Virus record (IMG/VR): IMGVR_UViG_3300048999_000052
Span: 1 to 64,000 of that record
Length of the DNA stretch: 64,000 bases
DNA from: a virus
Reading direction: 5' to 3' (one strand)
This document shows positions 6,630-13,706 of the stretch, in pieces; the stretch's first letter is position 1; every line of letters starts with the position of its first letter. The position numbers and the translations under genes are program-made. The notes below the pieces were generated by a model. The model was not told the origin of the DNA. It saw only the letters and a list, made by a program, of their open reading frames with translations, and made no database searches.

Positions 6630-6959
6630 CTACTTCTTCGCGTTCGACTGCATCAACCGCTTCAGATCGAACTCGATGAAGTCAACAGGCTCCGCTATGT
6701 AAGCGGCGAGCGCTTCGGCTTCCTGACGGATGTTCAGGCGACGGGCGGACAGAAACCCCAGTCCCCAAAACGATCCAGTGCAGCCGAGCGAAAGGAACGT
6801 GAACGCCACGTCGAAGCCGAAGCTGAACGTGACGACCATGTTCATGGCGACCCAGGGTAGGAACCAGAGGGCAGTACGAACCGCCCGGGTCTTGGACAGG
6901 GGCGCGGTCAAGAACCACACCCAGATGATCTTGCAACGGCGCCTCACTGCTGTGTTCAC
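6630..6959 (-). CDS. Two-helix membrane protein, 109 aa
   Basis: Basic N-terminus, a hydrophobic run near residues 30-50 (ALWFLPWVAMNMVVTFSFGF) and a second (AFTFLSLGCTGSFWGLGFL), then a charged cytosolic tail. Starts with GTG in a GTGA overlap with the DUF4262 gene. Predicted inner-membrane protein; function unknown. Confidence 0.75.
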   Translation of the reverse strand: MNTAVRRRCKIIWVWFLTAPLSKTRAVRTALWFLPWVAMNMVVTFSFGFDVAFTFLSLGCTGSFWGLGFLSARRLNIRQEAEALAAYIAEPVDFIEFDLKRLMQSNAKK

Positions 6960-7423
6960 TCTGGTGCACTCCCCAGTATTTTCATGTAGTCAATGTCCGA
7001 CCCCTGCTGCCAGGGGAACCGCCCGGAGCTATCCGGGTAGCAGATCTGCACTCCCTTCAGTGGTGTAGTGGGATCGAAGACGACCCGGTTCAGGCTCAGG
7101 ATGTTCTTGGCGTGGAGGTCGCTCAGCTCCACCATCTTGAAGCTGAGGTGTTCAACGGTCTCGAAGAACTCCTTGGTGATCACCCGGCCATGGGTGAACG
7201 GCCCCTGCTTGATCTGCAGCTGCGCCATCCGATCCAAGACCTGGTGGGCCACGTACTCCGGCATTCCGACCACGACCAGCTCCGGCAGGCCCTGCTTGAC
7301 CAAGCCGATGGTGTAGTGGAACTGATCGCGTAGTTCGTTGTTCTCGCCGCCTGCGAGGAAGGCATAACCCTGTCGATCGATCAGGGTTCGGGCCTCCCTA
7401 ATCAGGCTGAGCACGTCGTGCAT
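6956..7423 (-). CDS. DUF4262 family protein, 155 aa
   Basis: Matches the DUF4262 plan I recall from actinobacteria and their phages: an early FHYTIGLVKQGLPELVVVGM segment and, near the end, a conserved (Q)I.YPD..GRFPW stretch, here QICYPDSSGRFPWQQGSDID. The usual length is about 150-200 residues. No biochemical function is established for the family to my knowledge. Starts at ATG 7423 without a strong ribosome binding site. Confidence 0.85.
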   Translation of the reverse strand: MHDVLSLIREARTLIDRQGYAFLAGGENNELRDQFHYTIGLVKQGLPELVVVGMPEYVAHQVLDRMAQLQIKQGPFTHGRVITKEFFETVEHLSFKMVELSDLHAKNILSLNRVVFDPTTPLKGVQICYPDSSGRFPWQQGSDIDYMKILGSAPE

Positions 7424-7455
7424 GTGTTCTCCCGAACTGACGATAGGACGGTGAA

Positions 7456-7495
7456 GGGGGAGAATCGAGGGCCCCGTGACCCCCGATTCTCCCCC
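7456..7495 (-). terminator. Terminator-like stem-loop
   Basis: Twelve-base perfect inverted repeat (7456-7467 with 7484-7495) just downstream of the stop of the exported-protein gene on the leftward strand. The following leftward bases (complement of 7440-7455) have no long T-run, so termination efficiency is uncertain. Confidence 0.6.
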
Positions 7496-7518
7496 TGTCG
7501 CGCTAGGCCGTCACTGGA

Positions 7519-8331
7519 TTAGCAGTGGTTGACGCCCAGGATGTCGCCGGAGTTACCCGACGTCTGCTGGACGTGGTTCTCACAAGTGGCCGCGGCGGCA
7601 TAGCTCCACTTGTAGTCCACCCCGTTGAAGCCGGCGAACTGCGTACCGGCCGGGAAGGCCATCTTCATCCAGTTGCTGGTGCTCGGGCTATTGCCGGTCA
7701 CCGTGGCGTCGACGTTGGTGCTGTTCGGGGCGTCGCTGCTGGCATAGAACTCGATCTCGTAGACGCCGTTGACGGTGCCCTGGACGATGCCGTTGATCGG
7801 GGTGGCGCTGTTCGGGCCGTGTGCCCCGGCCACGGTGGTGAAGGTGCCGTTGTCCTTGATCGTGCCGGTGTAGAACCAGCACTTGACCGCGCCCGCGCCG
7901 CACTTGCTGGCCTCGGCCGCGCTCTGGCGAACCACGGTCAGGGTGCGAGTCATCGCGTCCTTGGCCCAGACCGAGGCGTCAGTGGCAGTGTCGTCGCGGC
8001 CGGTGACCATGGTGTCGGCAGTGACGGTCAAGATGGCGTCCTTGCCGTCAGTGCCCGGCGTACCCGGCACATTGGTCAGACCGGCGAGGATCTTGTCCTG
8101 GGTCGCCTTGTCGAGCTTGTTCCAGCTGACCGCGTGGTCGACCAGCTGCGGGTTGCCGACCGAACGAGGACACAGCGGCCAGGTGGTCGGCGGGTGGTTG
8201 CAGTCCGGCTTGACGGCCGAAGCCACTGCTGCCGGGCTGGCCTGTGACTGCGAGGCGTTCCACACGCCCACCCCAACGAGCCCGGCGACGATTGCGACGC
8301 CAGCCAGGATCTTCTTCGTGCGTGATTTCAC
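7519..8331 (-). CDS. Exported protein with N-terminal signal or anchor, 270 aa
   Basis: GTG 8331 follows AAGGAG and gives a classical export signal: basic KSRTKK, hydrophobic ILAGVAIVAGLVGVGVW, then ASQSQAS. The mature part is Thr/Ser/Ala/Gly-rich and looks beta-rich, with six cysteines in the exported part (e.g. KPDCNHPP, CGAGAVKCW, TCENHV and a final Cys), suggesting disulfides. Probably secreted or anchored on the infected cell's surface. It stands alone behind a 350-base leader and ends at a hairpin, so it is probably its own transcription unit. Role in exclusion or adhesion is speculation. Confidence 0.8.
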   Translation of the reverse strand: MKSRTKKILAGVAIVAGLVGVGVWNASQSQASPAAVASAVKPDCNHPPTTWPLCPRSVGNPQLVDHAVSWNKLDKATQDKILAGLTNVPGTPGTDGKDAILTVTADTMVTGRDDTATDASVWAKDAMTRTLTVVRQSAAEASKCGAGAVKCWFYTGTIKDNGTFTTVAGAHGPNSATPINGIVQGTVNGVYEIEFYASSDAPNSTNVDATVTGNSPSTSNWMKMAFPAGTQFAGFNGVDYKWSYAAAATCENHVQQTSGNSGDILGVNHC

Positions 8332-8664
8332 TTCATTCTCCTTGCGAGAACGCCAGTCAGCCTCCCCATTGGAGGCTGTAACTGGACGGCGGACGGGGAG
8401 GGTTTCGAGCCCTCCGTGGTGGTCGCCATCCACCACCCCCCATACAGGGGCCGCCCTTGGCCGGGAACACGCTGGTCAAGCAAGGTTTCGGTGGCCGTGT
8501 AGCCGCGCCACCCTAACCAACGCTTCGCGTGACTACCCGCTATCCCAGCCCCTCTGACCCACCGGTTCTCCTAGGCAGAGGAGACCGACACACAACACCA
8601 AGCAGATGCCGTCCTACACCTCACCGGTTAGGTCGGCTCCTCTGTGCGCTCTCCGATGGGCAAG
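8332..8664 (-). ncRNA. Gene-free structured leader with several stem-loops
   Basis: No coding frame is convincing in this stretch. On the leftward strand it holds stem-loops at 8353-8385 (interrupted 13-pair stem, right before the ribosome binding site), 8397-8415 (6-pair stem, 7-base loop) and 8416-8436 (7-pair stem, 7-base loop). A CTGCCTAGG ... ATAGCGG(G/T)TAG element (8533-8588) recurs at 27371-27430. It may be a regulatory leader or a small RNA upstream of the exported-protein gene. No known RNA family is recognised. Confidence 0.5.
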
Positions 8665-8695
8665 CAAAAACCCCAGCCGTCCTACTTGGCTGGGG
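8665..8695 (-). terminator. Rho-independent terminator overlapping the SPFH gene stop
   Basis: Eight-base stem (8671-8678 with 8688-8695) with the stop codon of the lipoprotein gene in the loop, followed leftward by TTTTTGC. It ends the transcript of the 8682-12336 gene group and isolates the leader at 8332-8664. Confidence 0.8.
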
Positions 8696-9599
8696 TGTAG
8701 TTGATGGACCCGCCAGCTGGTACCGGCAGGAACGGGATGTTGCCCTTGTTCATGGCATCCCGAAGTAGTTGGAGCTGCTGCAGCTGCAGGAAGCCCTGCA
8801 CGCCGTACAGCTTGATCAGGTCCGCCTGGCTCTGCGCCTGCGACTGCTGAGTCGAGTTGCGCGTGGCCTGAGCGGCCGAGTCGGCCTTGGCGTCAGAGAT
8901 GCTGCTCGGCGGCTGGGCCTGGTTCAGGCTGATGCTGAACTGACCGCAGTCGTCGCTGCTGTTGGGCTTGTAGTTCGGCTTACAAAAGTACGGCTCACCG
9001 CCGGTGACCTGCTCGATCGACTTGACGATCTGCTCGGCGGCCTTCTTCTGCCACTCGTTCTTCTTGGCCGCGTCGCCGGTCAGGTCGTCGACGGTATAGT
9101 CCAGGGTGACCCGGTCCAGAGCGTTCTCCACCGGGACGCCGATGTACTTGGCCAGCATGTCGTTCCACTTGTCGAGCCCGTGATCAGTCGGTCCGAAGGC
9201 CGTGCCGATCTGTTCGTGGAACTTGCGGAGGATGTCCTCCTTGTCGTTCAGGGTGAAATAAACGGCGCCTTGCACGGTCATCTTGATCCCGCCCTTGGCG
9301 AGGACCTCGATGGCACCGCGCTCGGCGCCGGGGGTGTTGTCCAGGAACTGGTAGTCCCGGGAGTTCACTGGGTAGCGGTACTCGTCGTCGTTGGCTCCCT
9401 TGCCACCGGTACGGGTTCCCGCGGGGATGTACTTCTTGAAGTCCTTGGCGTGGAGTCCGCCGTGGTAGATCAGAGCTGCCTGATCAACCGGGGTAGAAAC
9501 GCTGCACGCTGCGGTGCCCATGAGGAGGGCGCCAGCCGCGGCAATGGCCAAGGCGATCCGCCCGCCCCTTTCGGGGCGAGGGAACTTGAAGTTTTTCAC
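8682..9599 (-). CDS. SPFH/band-7-like lipoprotein, 305 aa
   Basis: The N-terminus has basic residues, a hydrophobic run and a lipobox (LLMGTAAC, Cys about residue 32), so it should be exported and lipid-anchored. The body resembles SPFH (stomatin/prohibitin) domains: a beta-rich first half with a VYFTLND segment, an amphipathic helical second half, and an Ala/Gln-rich helix (AQATRNSTQQSQAQSQADL) followed by LQLQQLQLLRDAM. SPFH-type proteins occur in several large actinophages as hypotheticals. Family assignment is by pattern only. An ATG start overlaps the stop of the next gene by one base. Confidence 0.7.
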   Translation of the reverse strand: MKNFKFPRPERGGRIALAIAAAGALLMGTAACSVSTPVDQAALIYHGGLHAKDFKKYIPAGTRTGGKGANDDEYRYPVNSRDYQFLDNTPGAERGAIEVLAKGGIKMTVQGAVYFTLNDKEDILRKFHEQIGTAFGPTDHGLDKWNDMLAKYIGVPVENALDRVTLDYTVDDLTGDAAKKNEWQKKAAEQIVKSIEQVTGGEPYFCKPNYKPNSSDDCGQFSISLNQAQPPSSISDAKADSAAQATRNSTQQSQAQSQADLIKLYGVQGFLQLQQLQLLRDAMNKGNIPFLPVPAGGSINYTPAK

Positions 9600-9904
9600 T
9601 ACAGATTGCTCCTTGCTGACGAGCGAGCGGCCTGCTCGCTTCGATGGGTGGTAATGGCGATCAGGATCGGGTCGGCCAAGTTAGGGCACTCGCTTTGCCA
9701 CAACTTGCACAGATCCACGATCTTCTCGTTGAGCTGGTCCTCAGCCGCCAGCTCAGCGATTTGGCGATCAACCTTGCGCTGTAGGACTCGCTTCGGAGCG
9801 AGCCGGTCGTGCCTGGTGCTGTACCTGTACACCAGGAAGATCCCGAGTGCGATCAACAGAATGACCAGCACCGGGACCAAGAAGTATTTGGCGAGAGTGA
9901 GCAT
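9599..9904 (-). CDS. Single-helix membrane protein, 101 aa
   Basis: ATG 9904 overlaps the upstream stop (ATGA). One transmembrane helix near the N-terminus (YFLVPVLVILLIALGIFLVY) is followed by a basic, probably coiled-coil tail (APKRVLQRKVDRQIAELAAED). Sits between the SPFH lipoprotein and the three paralogues with zero spacing, so it probably works with the lipoprotein. Function unknown. Confidence 0.8.
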   Translation of the reverse strand: MLTLAKYFLVPVLVILLIALGIFLVYRYSTRHDRLAPKRVLQRKVDRQIAELAAEDQLNEKIVDLCKLWQSECPNLADPILIAITTHRSEQAARSSARSNL

Positions 9905-10278
9905 CAATCCAGTCCTACTGTGTGGTTCGAGCTGAAGACCTCGAACGGGCCGAAGTCGTCCAAGAACCCTCGGGTCCACGGCCAAGACCCGTCCCTGGCC
10001 ACGCTGCTGCCGGTCAACATCCGCCACCCGTTCTTGGATCGGGTCCAGAGGTTGCCCTTGCGATCCGCAAGGATCGAGTTGTGATCCGGCTCGTCCGGGA
10101 TCGGCTTGGGGTGAATCCGATCGATCTGGTCGCGGCTGATATCGAACCGGACCCGATCGCCCATCTTGCTCTGTCGGGCCACAGTGACGTAGTTGTCGCC
10201 CGGGGGTGCGTCGTACTCCACCGAGCAGAGGACCGAGACGCGATCGCCCTTTCTCAACTCCTGTTCGTTGTCAGTCAC
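9904..10278 (-). CDS. Paralogue 1 of the EPD/YGPFDE family, 124 aa
   Basis: GTG 10278 in a GTGA overlap with paralogue 2, with GGAGAG upstream. The N-terminus is beta-rich (ELRKGDRVSVLCSVEYDAPPG). The C-terminal 65 residues carry the module shared with the next two genes: P-x-P-I-P-D-E-P-D, an IL strand, W-x-x-x-x-x-x-W, then W...FGPFEVF. It lacks the N-terminal Cys-His-Cys repeats, so it is the shortest version. Unknown function; a ligand- or sugar-binding beta domain is possible. Confidence 0.75.
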   Translation of the reverse strand: MTDNEQELRKGDRVSVLCSVEYDAPPGDNYVTVARQSKMGDRVRFDISRDQIDRIHPKPIPDEPDHNSILADRKGNLWTRSKNGWRMLTGSSVARDGSWPWTRGFLDDFGPFEVFSSNHTVGLD

Positions 10279-10886
10279 TTGATCTCTCCGGTTGGTTTGA
10301 ACTCGTCGAACGGACCGTAGTTTTCCCAGACGTCGGGCCACTCCAGTCCGGTGTCGAACTTCTCGTCGCCGATCACCTGCCAGACGCCACCCGTGAACCC
10401 GAATAGCTGACCAGCTTTGCTCTTCAGCAGCGACTTGCGGTCGGGCTCGTCTGGGATTGGCGCCGGAGTGCGTCCGAGGATGTCGGCTTTGGATACGGCG
10501 ATTGAGTGCGAGCCGTGAGCGTCTTTGATCGCCACGGCTATTGATTTGTGCTGGGCTCTGTCCTTTCCTGCGATCCGACCCCGGATCAGCACGTACTCGC
10601 CGACGTCGTAGTACGGCGCCCAACGGTGGCTTGAGCCGCTGGTACTGATGGTGCTGCGCGTGGCGGGAGTCTTGGTGCAACCCCCGCCGGCGGCGATGTG
10701 CCCGTCGTTGTCGCAGATCCACTTCTGGGCTCGCTCTCCAGGCAGCTTGTCCTCGACCAGCCCGACCAACACCAGTGGATAGGGGTGGCAATCGGAGTCG
10801 TACAGAGCAGTATCGCTGTACGGAACTTTGGTGCAGTTCTTCTCCAGGACGACGTGTTTGGCCTGGTGACAGATGTAGTAGGTCAT
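10275..10886 (-). CDS. Paralogue 2 with two Cys-His-Cys repeats, 203 aa
   Basis: The N-terminal half holds two copies of a short motif: YYICHQAKHVVLEKNCTK and KWICDNDGHIAAGGGCTK. The C-terminal half carries the shared module PIPDEPD ... W..IGD ... WENYGPFDEF. The middle is beta-rich. ATG 10886 overlaps the stop of paralogue 3 (ATGA). Metal binding by the Cys/His repeats is inferred from spacing. No signal peptide, so probably cytoplasmic. Confidence 0.8.
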   Translation of the reverse strand: MTYYICHQAKHVVLEKNCTKVPYSDTALYDSDCHPYPLVLVGLVEDKLPGERAQKWICDNDGHIAAGGGCTKTPATRSTISTSGSSHRWAPYYDVGEYVLIRGRIAGKDRAQHKSIAVAIKDAHGSHSIAVSKADILGRTPAPIPDEPDRKSLLKSKAGQLFGFTGGVWQVIGDEKFDTGLEWPDVWENYGPFDEFKPTGEIK

Positions 10887-12154
10887 CAGCTGATCCGGCC
10901 CTTCGGGCAGTACTCATCGAACGGACCGTAGAGGCGCCAGACCGTGTCCCAGTCGAAGGACTTGTCGGTGCCTACCATGTGCCACGTCTCCCGGTCCTGT
11001 CCCGACCAGAAGACCCCGTCGTCATCACGCAGGCTGATCAGGATGTTGCCGTGGTCCGGCTCCTCAGGCAGCGGCGACTGGGTCTTAGCGATGATCGCTG
11101 AGCTGTTCACCGGCTTGGTGAAGTGTGTGCCGTCCGGGTATTGGAACCGCAGCTCGTAGAAGTCCCTGCCAGCAGCCGCCCCGGTGACGACCTGAGCCCG
11201 GACCAGTACCCAGTCCTCGTACTTGACCTCGGAGTCGTACTCGGCCAGGATCGCACCGGGGCGGCCCCTAGTCAGCAAGCTGGGCTTGTCCTGGAACTCG
11301 ACCGGGTCGGTTGTTACCAATCCGAGCAGTTCGGCGTTCTCCGGCTTGGCCAGCTCCTCGGCTACCTGAGTGGCCAGTGGAGTGACGACATTCGGATTCT
11401 TCCCATGCAGGTACTCGCCGGTGGTGACCAGCTCATCATCATCTGCGCCGACGATGGCTTCAGCCACCTGAGCTGCGTAGCTCTTCGGCGGGGTGTAGCG
11501 CACGTACGGCGAGCGCTGGCCCTTCTTGAAGGCCGACGCGTCGTGGTAACCGTGGGTACTGTCCTTGGGCACGTGCTCGTACCCAACGGTGGTGCAGGCC
11601 TGCTTCTGCTGGACGTGGTCGTACAGCTGGCAGTAGTACCGCAGCGGGTCCACGGCCAGGTCGACGTCCACGTACTGCAGATCAACCGCGACCGGCGAGG
11701 TTGTCAGCTCCTTGGCGCCCGGCTTCTCGACCGGTCCGGGGTGTCCTTCTACTGGCTTAACACCGTTCCAGTCCACTCGATCCAAGACCTTGCCCATGAT
11801 CTCCTGGTTCATCCGCCAGTCCTCTACTGAGACCCAAGTGTGGGTAACTTCTTGGCCCCGGGCCTTGAGCGCGTCCAGTCGCAGCGTGTCAGGGGCCGCG
11901 AAGCCATTGGCGCCTTTGGTGCAGATCAGCTGGCGTTCGACGTGGTCGAGATCGGCGCACAAATATCGCTTCGACAAGTCCAACTTCACTTGCTTCTCCT
12001 TCGGTAGCCGGTATTCATCTGGCGAATGCAAAAGGACCGCAACCGGCCGGTGCGGTCCTTCGCATGTGTGGAACTCGGTTTCAGTCCACACTTTGGTCTG
12101 GATCAGTTGTCTTGGCACGCACCAGACGTACTTCCCGGTGCTGATCCAACTCAC
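10886..12154 (-). CDS. Paralogue 3, large repeat version, 422 aa
   Basis: GTG 12154 in a GTGA overlap. Carries the repeat three times: a degenerate copy at the N-terminus (KYVWCVPRQLIQTKVW), RYLCADLDHVERQLICTKG and RYYCQLYDHVQQKQACTT. It ends with the shared module (PLPEEPD ... W..VG ... WRLYGPFDEY). A strong terminator-like hairpin lies inside codons 31-43 (12026-12060). A second good start, GTG 11989 behind AAGGAG, lies just after it, so a shorter 367-residue product is possible. Function unknown. Confidence 0.8.
   Translation of the reverse strand: MSWISTGKYVWCVPRQLIQTKVWTETEFHTCEGPHRPVAVLLHSPDEYRLPKEKQVKLDLSKRYLCADLDHVERQLICTKGANGFAAPDTLRLDALKARGQEVTHTWVSVEDWRMNQEIMGKVLDRVDWNGVKPVEGHPGPVEKPGAKELTTSPVAVDLQYVDVDLAVDPLRYYCQLYDHVQQKQACTTVGYEHVPKDSTHGYHDASAFKKGQRSPYVRYTPPKSYAAQVAEAIVGADDDELVTTGEYLHGKNPNVVTPLATQVAEELAKPENAELLGLVTTDPVEFQDKPSLLTRGRPGAILAEYDSEVKYEDWVLVRAQVVTGAAAGRDFYELRFQYPDGTHFTKPVNSSAIIAKTQSPLPEEPDHGNILISLRDDDGVFWSGQDRETWHMVGTDKSFDWDTVWRLYGPFDEYCPKGRIS
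12022..12060 (-). terminator. Terminator-like hairpin inside the paralogue 3 gene
   Basis: Stem AAGGACCGCA/TGCGGTCCTT-type inverted repeat (about 12030-12040 with 12050-12060) followed leftward by TTTTGCAT, the same flank seen after hairpins near 17.7 and 27.2 kb. It sits in coding sequence near the 5' end of the gene and immediately before an alternative GTG start. May act as an attenuator. Confidence 0.55.
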
Positions 12155-12336
12155 TTAGCCTTCAGCTTCGCGCGGGCAGCCTTGGCTGCTGGCGTATTGC
12201 GCAGCTGATTGGCCCGGATGAGGTTCTGCTTGGTGTCACCGAGCGGGTCCACTTCACTCCAGGCTTCTTGGTGGATAGCCATGCGAGCGGCCCGCTCGTT
12301 GTTTTCTTCCCTTGCTTTCTTGAGCCACTTCAACAT
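12151..12336 (-). CDS. Small basic helical protein, 61 aa
   Basis: Nearly all Lys/Arg/Ala/Glu (LKWLKKAREENNERAARMA, then AAKAARAKLKAK), probably helical and nucleic-acid or membrane-surface binding. ATG 12336; stop overlaps the GTG of paralogue 3. No family recognised. Confidence 0.7.
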   Translation of the reverse strand: MLKWLKKAREENNERAARMAIHQEAWSEVDPLGDTKQNLIRANQLRNTPAAKAARAKLKAK

Positions 12337-12389
12337 GGCTCATCATCTCCCCAGGAGTGCGGGGAGGCCAGGGGTTACCTGGCCATCCC

Positions 12390-12758
12390 TCACGCGGACT
12401 TTTCAGCGGCGACGGCGGCTTGCTTGAACCGCCGGTTACGGCGCTTGCCAGACTCGGCCCGTACCTCAGCACGGGTGATACGGTGCCCATCGTCTGGCAA
12501 GTTGAGGTAGTAGCCCTCAGGCTCGTCGTAGCTGTAGTTACCTACCAGATCCCAGGACGGGACCATGAATACCCCTCGTCGAAGCATTGAACAGCGCAGG
12601 CAATGGTCCACCTTCGTGCACTGAATCACGACCTTCTTGGTGTTCGAGACTAGCTCCTCGTCTCTGAGCCAGTCCCAAGCATGGCCGTACTCATGGCACG
12701 CGAGAAACTTTGGATTCAGTTTCTCCAGCGTGGATCGTTTCTGCGCCTGTCTTGGCAT
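12390..12758 (-). CDS. Phage HEYGHAWD-type zinc protein, 122 aa
   Basis: Begins with FLACHEYGHAWDW, then two Cys (QCTKVDHCLRC) and a basic tail (ESGKRRNRRFKQAA). The order C-x-x-x-GHAW ... C ... C..C ... is a recurring actinophage hypothetical family I recall without a function. A likely zinc site is formed by CHEYGH and CLRC. ATG 12758 meets the upstream stop. A short hairpin lies in the 53 bases downstream. Confidence 0.8.
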   Translation of the reverse strand: MPRQAQKRSTLEKLNPKFLACHEYGHAWDWLRDEELVSNTKKVVIQCTKVDHCLRCSMLRRGVFMVPSWDLVGNYSYDEPEGYYLNLPDDGHRITRAEVRAESGKRRNRRFKQAAVAAEKSA

Positions 12759-13423
12759 TAGCTCTCCAGTTGGTTAGCGATCTCGTTGAACGTGACATCC
12801 TCTTCCCAGATGCGCCTGGACTTCAGACCCAGCTGGAAGGCTTCGAAGAAGCTGTAGGACATACTCAACTTGCCCCACTCGTGGACGTTCTTTCGGTTGT
12901 GCGGCAGGTCGAGCGTGCGGAACGCCATTGTCAGCGCCTGGGCTCCGGTGGCGATCCCGGTGTTGAATCGATCCCGCAGGAAGTACTCCCCGCGGAACCG
13001 GGTGGTCAGCACCTTGAGGTTGTCTCGGTCCTCGTTCAGTGCTGCCTGGAACGTCTTGTAGTCGTGCACCCGGGTATCCCAGCGCGGGTCACCCAGCAGG
13101 TAGCCGAGGGCAAACACGCCACAGACCACGTCACAGCCGGTGGTGTTGAAAACCCTCTCGTAGGCATCGACGGCTGCCTGTGCCTCCTCATCGGTCTCAT
13201 CCACGTCATTCGGACTGAACTGCTGTGCCTTTTCGGCAGCCGCGACGATCGCGCGACCGACAATGTCGCCCCAACGGTTGACCAGGGGCTTCAGTTCCTG
13301 CAAGTACTCATACTCCGAAGCTTGTGGGTCCAACATGGTGATGCCTGACCGAGACGCCGCCATCGCGAGCTGCGGCATATCGATCATGTCTGCTGCCTTG
13401 GAGACGGCGTCAGACAGTTGCAC
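12758..13423 (-). CDS. Hypothetical protein, 221 aa
   Basis: GTG 13423 follows GGGAGG by six bases and overlaps the 53-residue gene by 14 bases; the longer frame to 13453 lacks a good site. Helical soluble protein with no metal or nucleotide motif (e.g. IVGRAIVAAAEKAQQF, TGCDVVCGVFALGYLLGDPR). Not recognised. It is the second gene after the promoter at 13.6 kb. Confidence 0.8.
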   Translation of the reverse strand: MQLSDAVSKAADMIDMPQLAMAASRSGITMLDPQASEYEYLQELKPLVNRWGDIVGRAIVAAAEKAQQFSPNDVDETDEEAQAAVDAYERVFNTTGCDVVCGVFALGYLLGDPRWDTRVHDYKTFQAALNEDRDNLKVLTTRFRGEYFLRDRFNTGIATGAQALTMAFRTLDLPHNRKNVHEWGKLSMSYSFFEAFQLGLKSRRIWEEDVTFNEIANQLES

Positions 13424-13571
13424 GAGGTACCTCCCGGAAGAACAGCTGAGCAAGTGTGGCTTTGATGTAGCCGAACAGGATCGCTTCGTAAGGTGACGCG
13501 GGAGACGCCAGGTAGAACCTCCGGCCCAGCATGAAGGCCTTCAGCGCGATCGTGCGGATGAGGTGGAACAT
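13410..13571 (-). CDS. Small membrane-type protein, 53 aa
   Basis: ATG 13571 to TGA 13410, sequence beginning MFHLIRTIALKAFMLGRRFY and rich in Phe, Leu and Ala (EAILFGYIKATLAQLFF). Amphipathic or membrane-associated. It is the first gene after the leftward promoter at 13596-13623 and its operator-like palindrome. A weak ribosome binding site (TGGAGTCTC) is present. Confidence 0.65.
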   Translation of the reverse strand: MFHLIRTIALKAFMLGRRFYLASPASPYEAILFGYIKATLAQLFFREVPRATV

Positions 13572-13587
13572 GAGACTCCAGTCCGTC

Positions 13588-13623
13588 GTAGGTAGAGTGT
13601 AACCCTACCTACCCAGATTACAA
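13588..13623 (-). promoter_or_regulatory. Leftward promoter with overlapping operator-like palindrome
   Basis: Reading leftward: -35 TTGTAA (13618-13623), 16-base spacer, -10 TACACT (13596-13601). A near-perfect palindrome covers the -10 region: 13588-13597 (GTAGGTAGAG) pairs with 13603-13612 (CCCTACCTAC), 9 of 10 bases. Such placement is typical for a repressor site. It drives the 13571-to-7.5 kb direction and lies just after the terminator of the AAA+ gene. Confidence 0.65.
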
Positions 13624-13662
13624 AGCAAGAGGGGGAGCAGGCCCCAGTGCCCACTCCCCCTC
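13621..13662 (-). terminator. Terminator after the AAA+ ATPase gene
   Basis: Nine-base stem (13629-13637 with 13654-13662) followed leftward by TTGCTTTG. Lies 45 bases after the stop at 13707 and directly before the next promoter. Confidence 0.7.
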
Positions 13663-13706
13663 CTCCTGCTAGTTACAACGTGTTACGAGAACTGCGACTA
13701 CGGGCC

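Noticed and set aside
7525-8247. 240-codon plus-strand frame opposite the exported-protein gene
   Set aside because: Antisense shadow; the minus frame has a signal peptide and ribosome site.
8397-8436. tRNA- or tmRNA-like arms (7-base loops) in the 8.3-8.6 kb leader
   Set aside because: No matching acceptor stem or T-loop consensus; described as structured leader instead.
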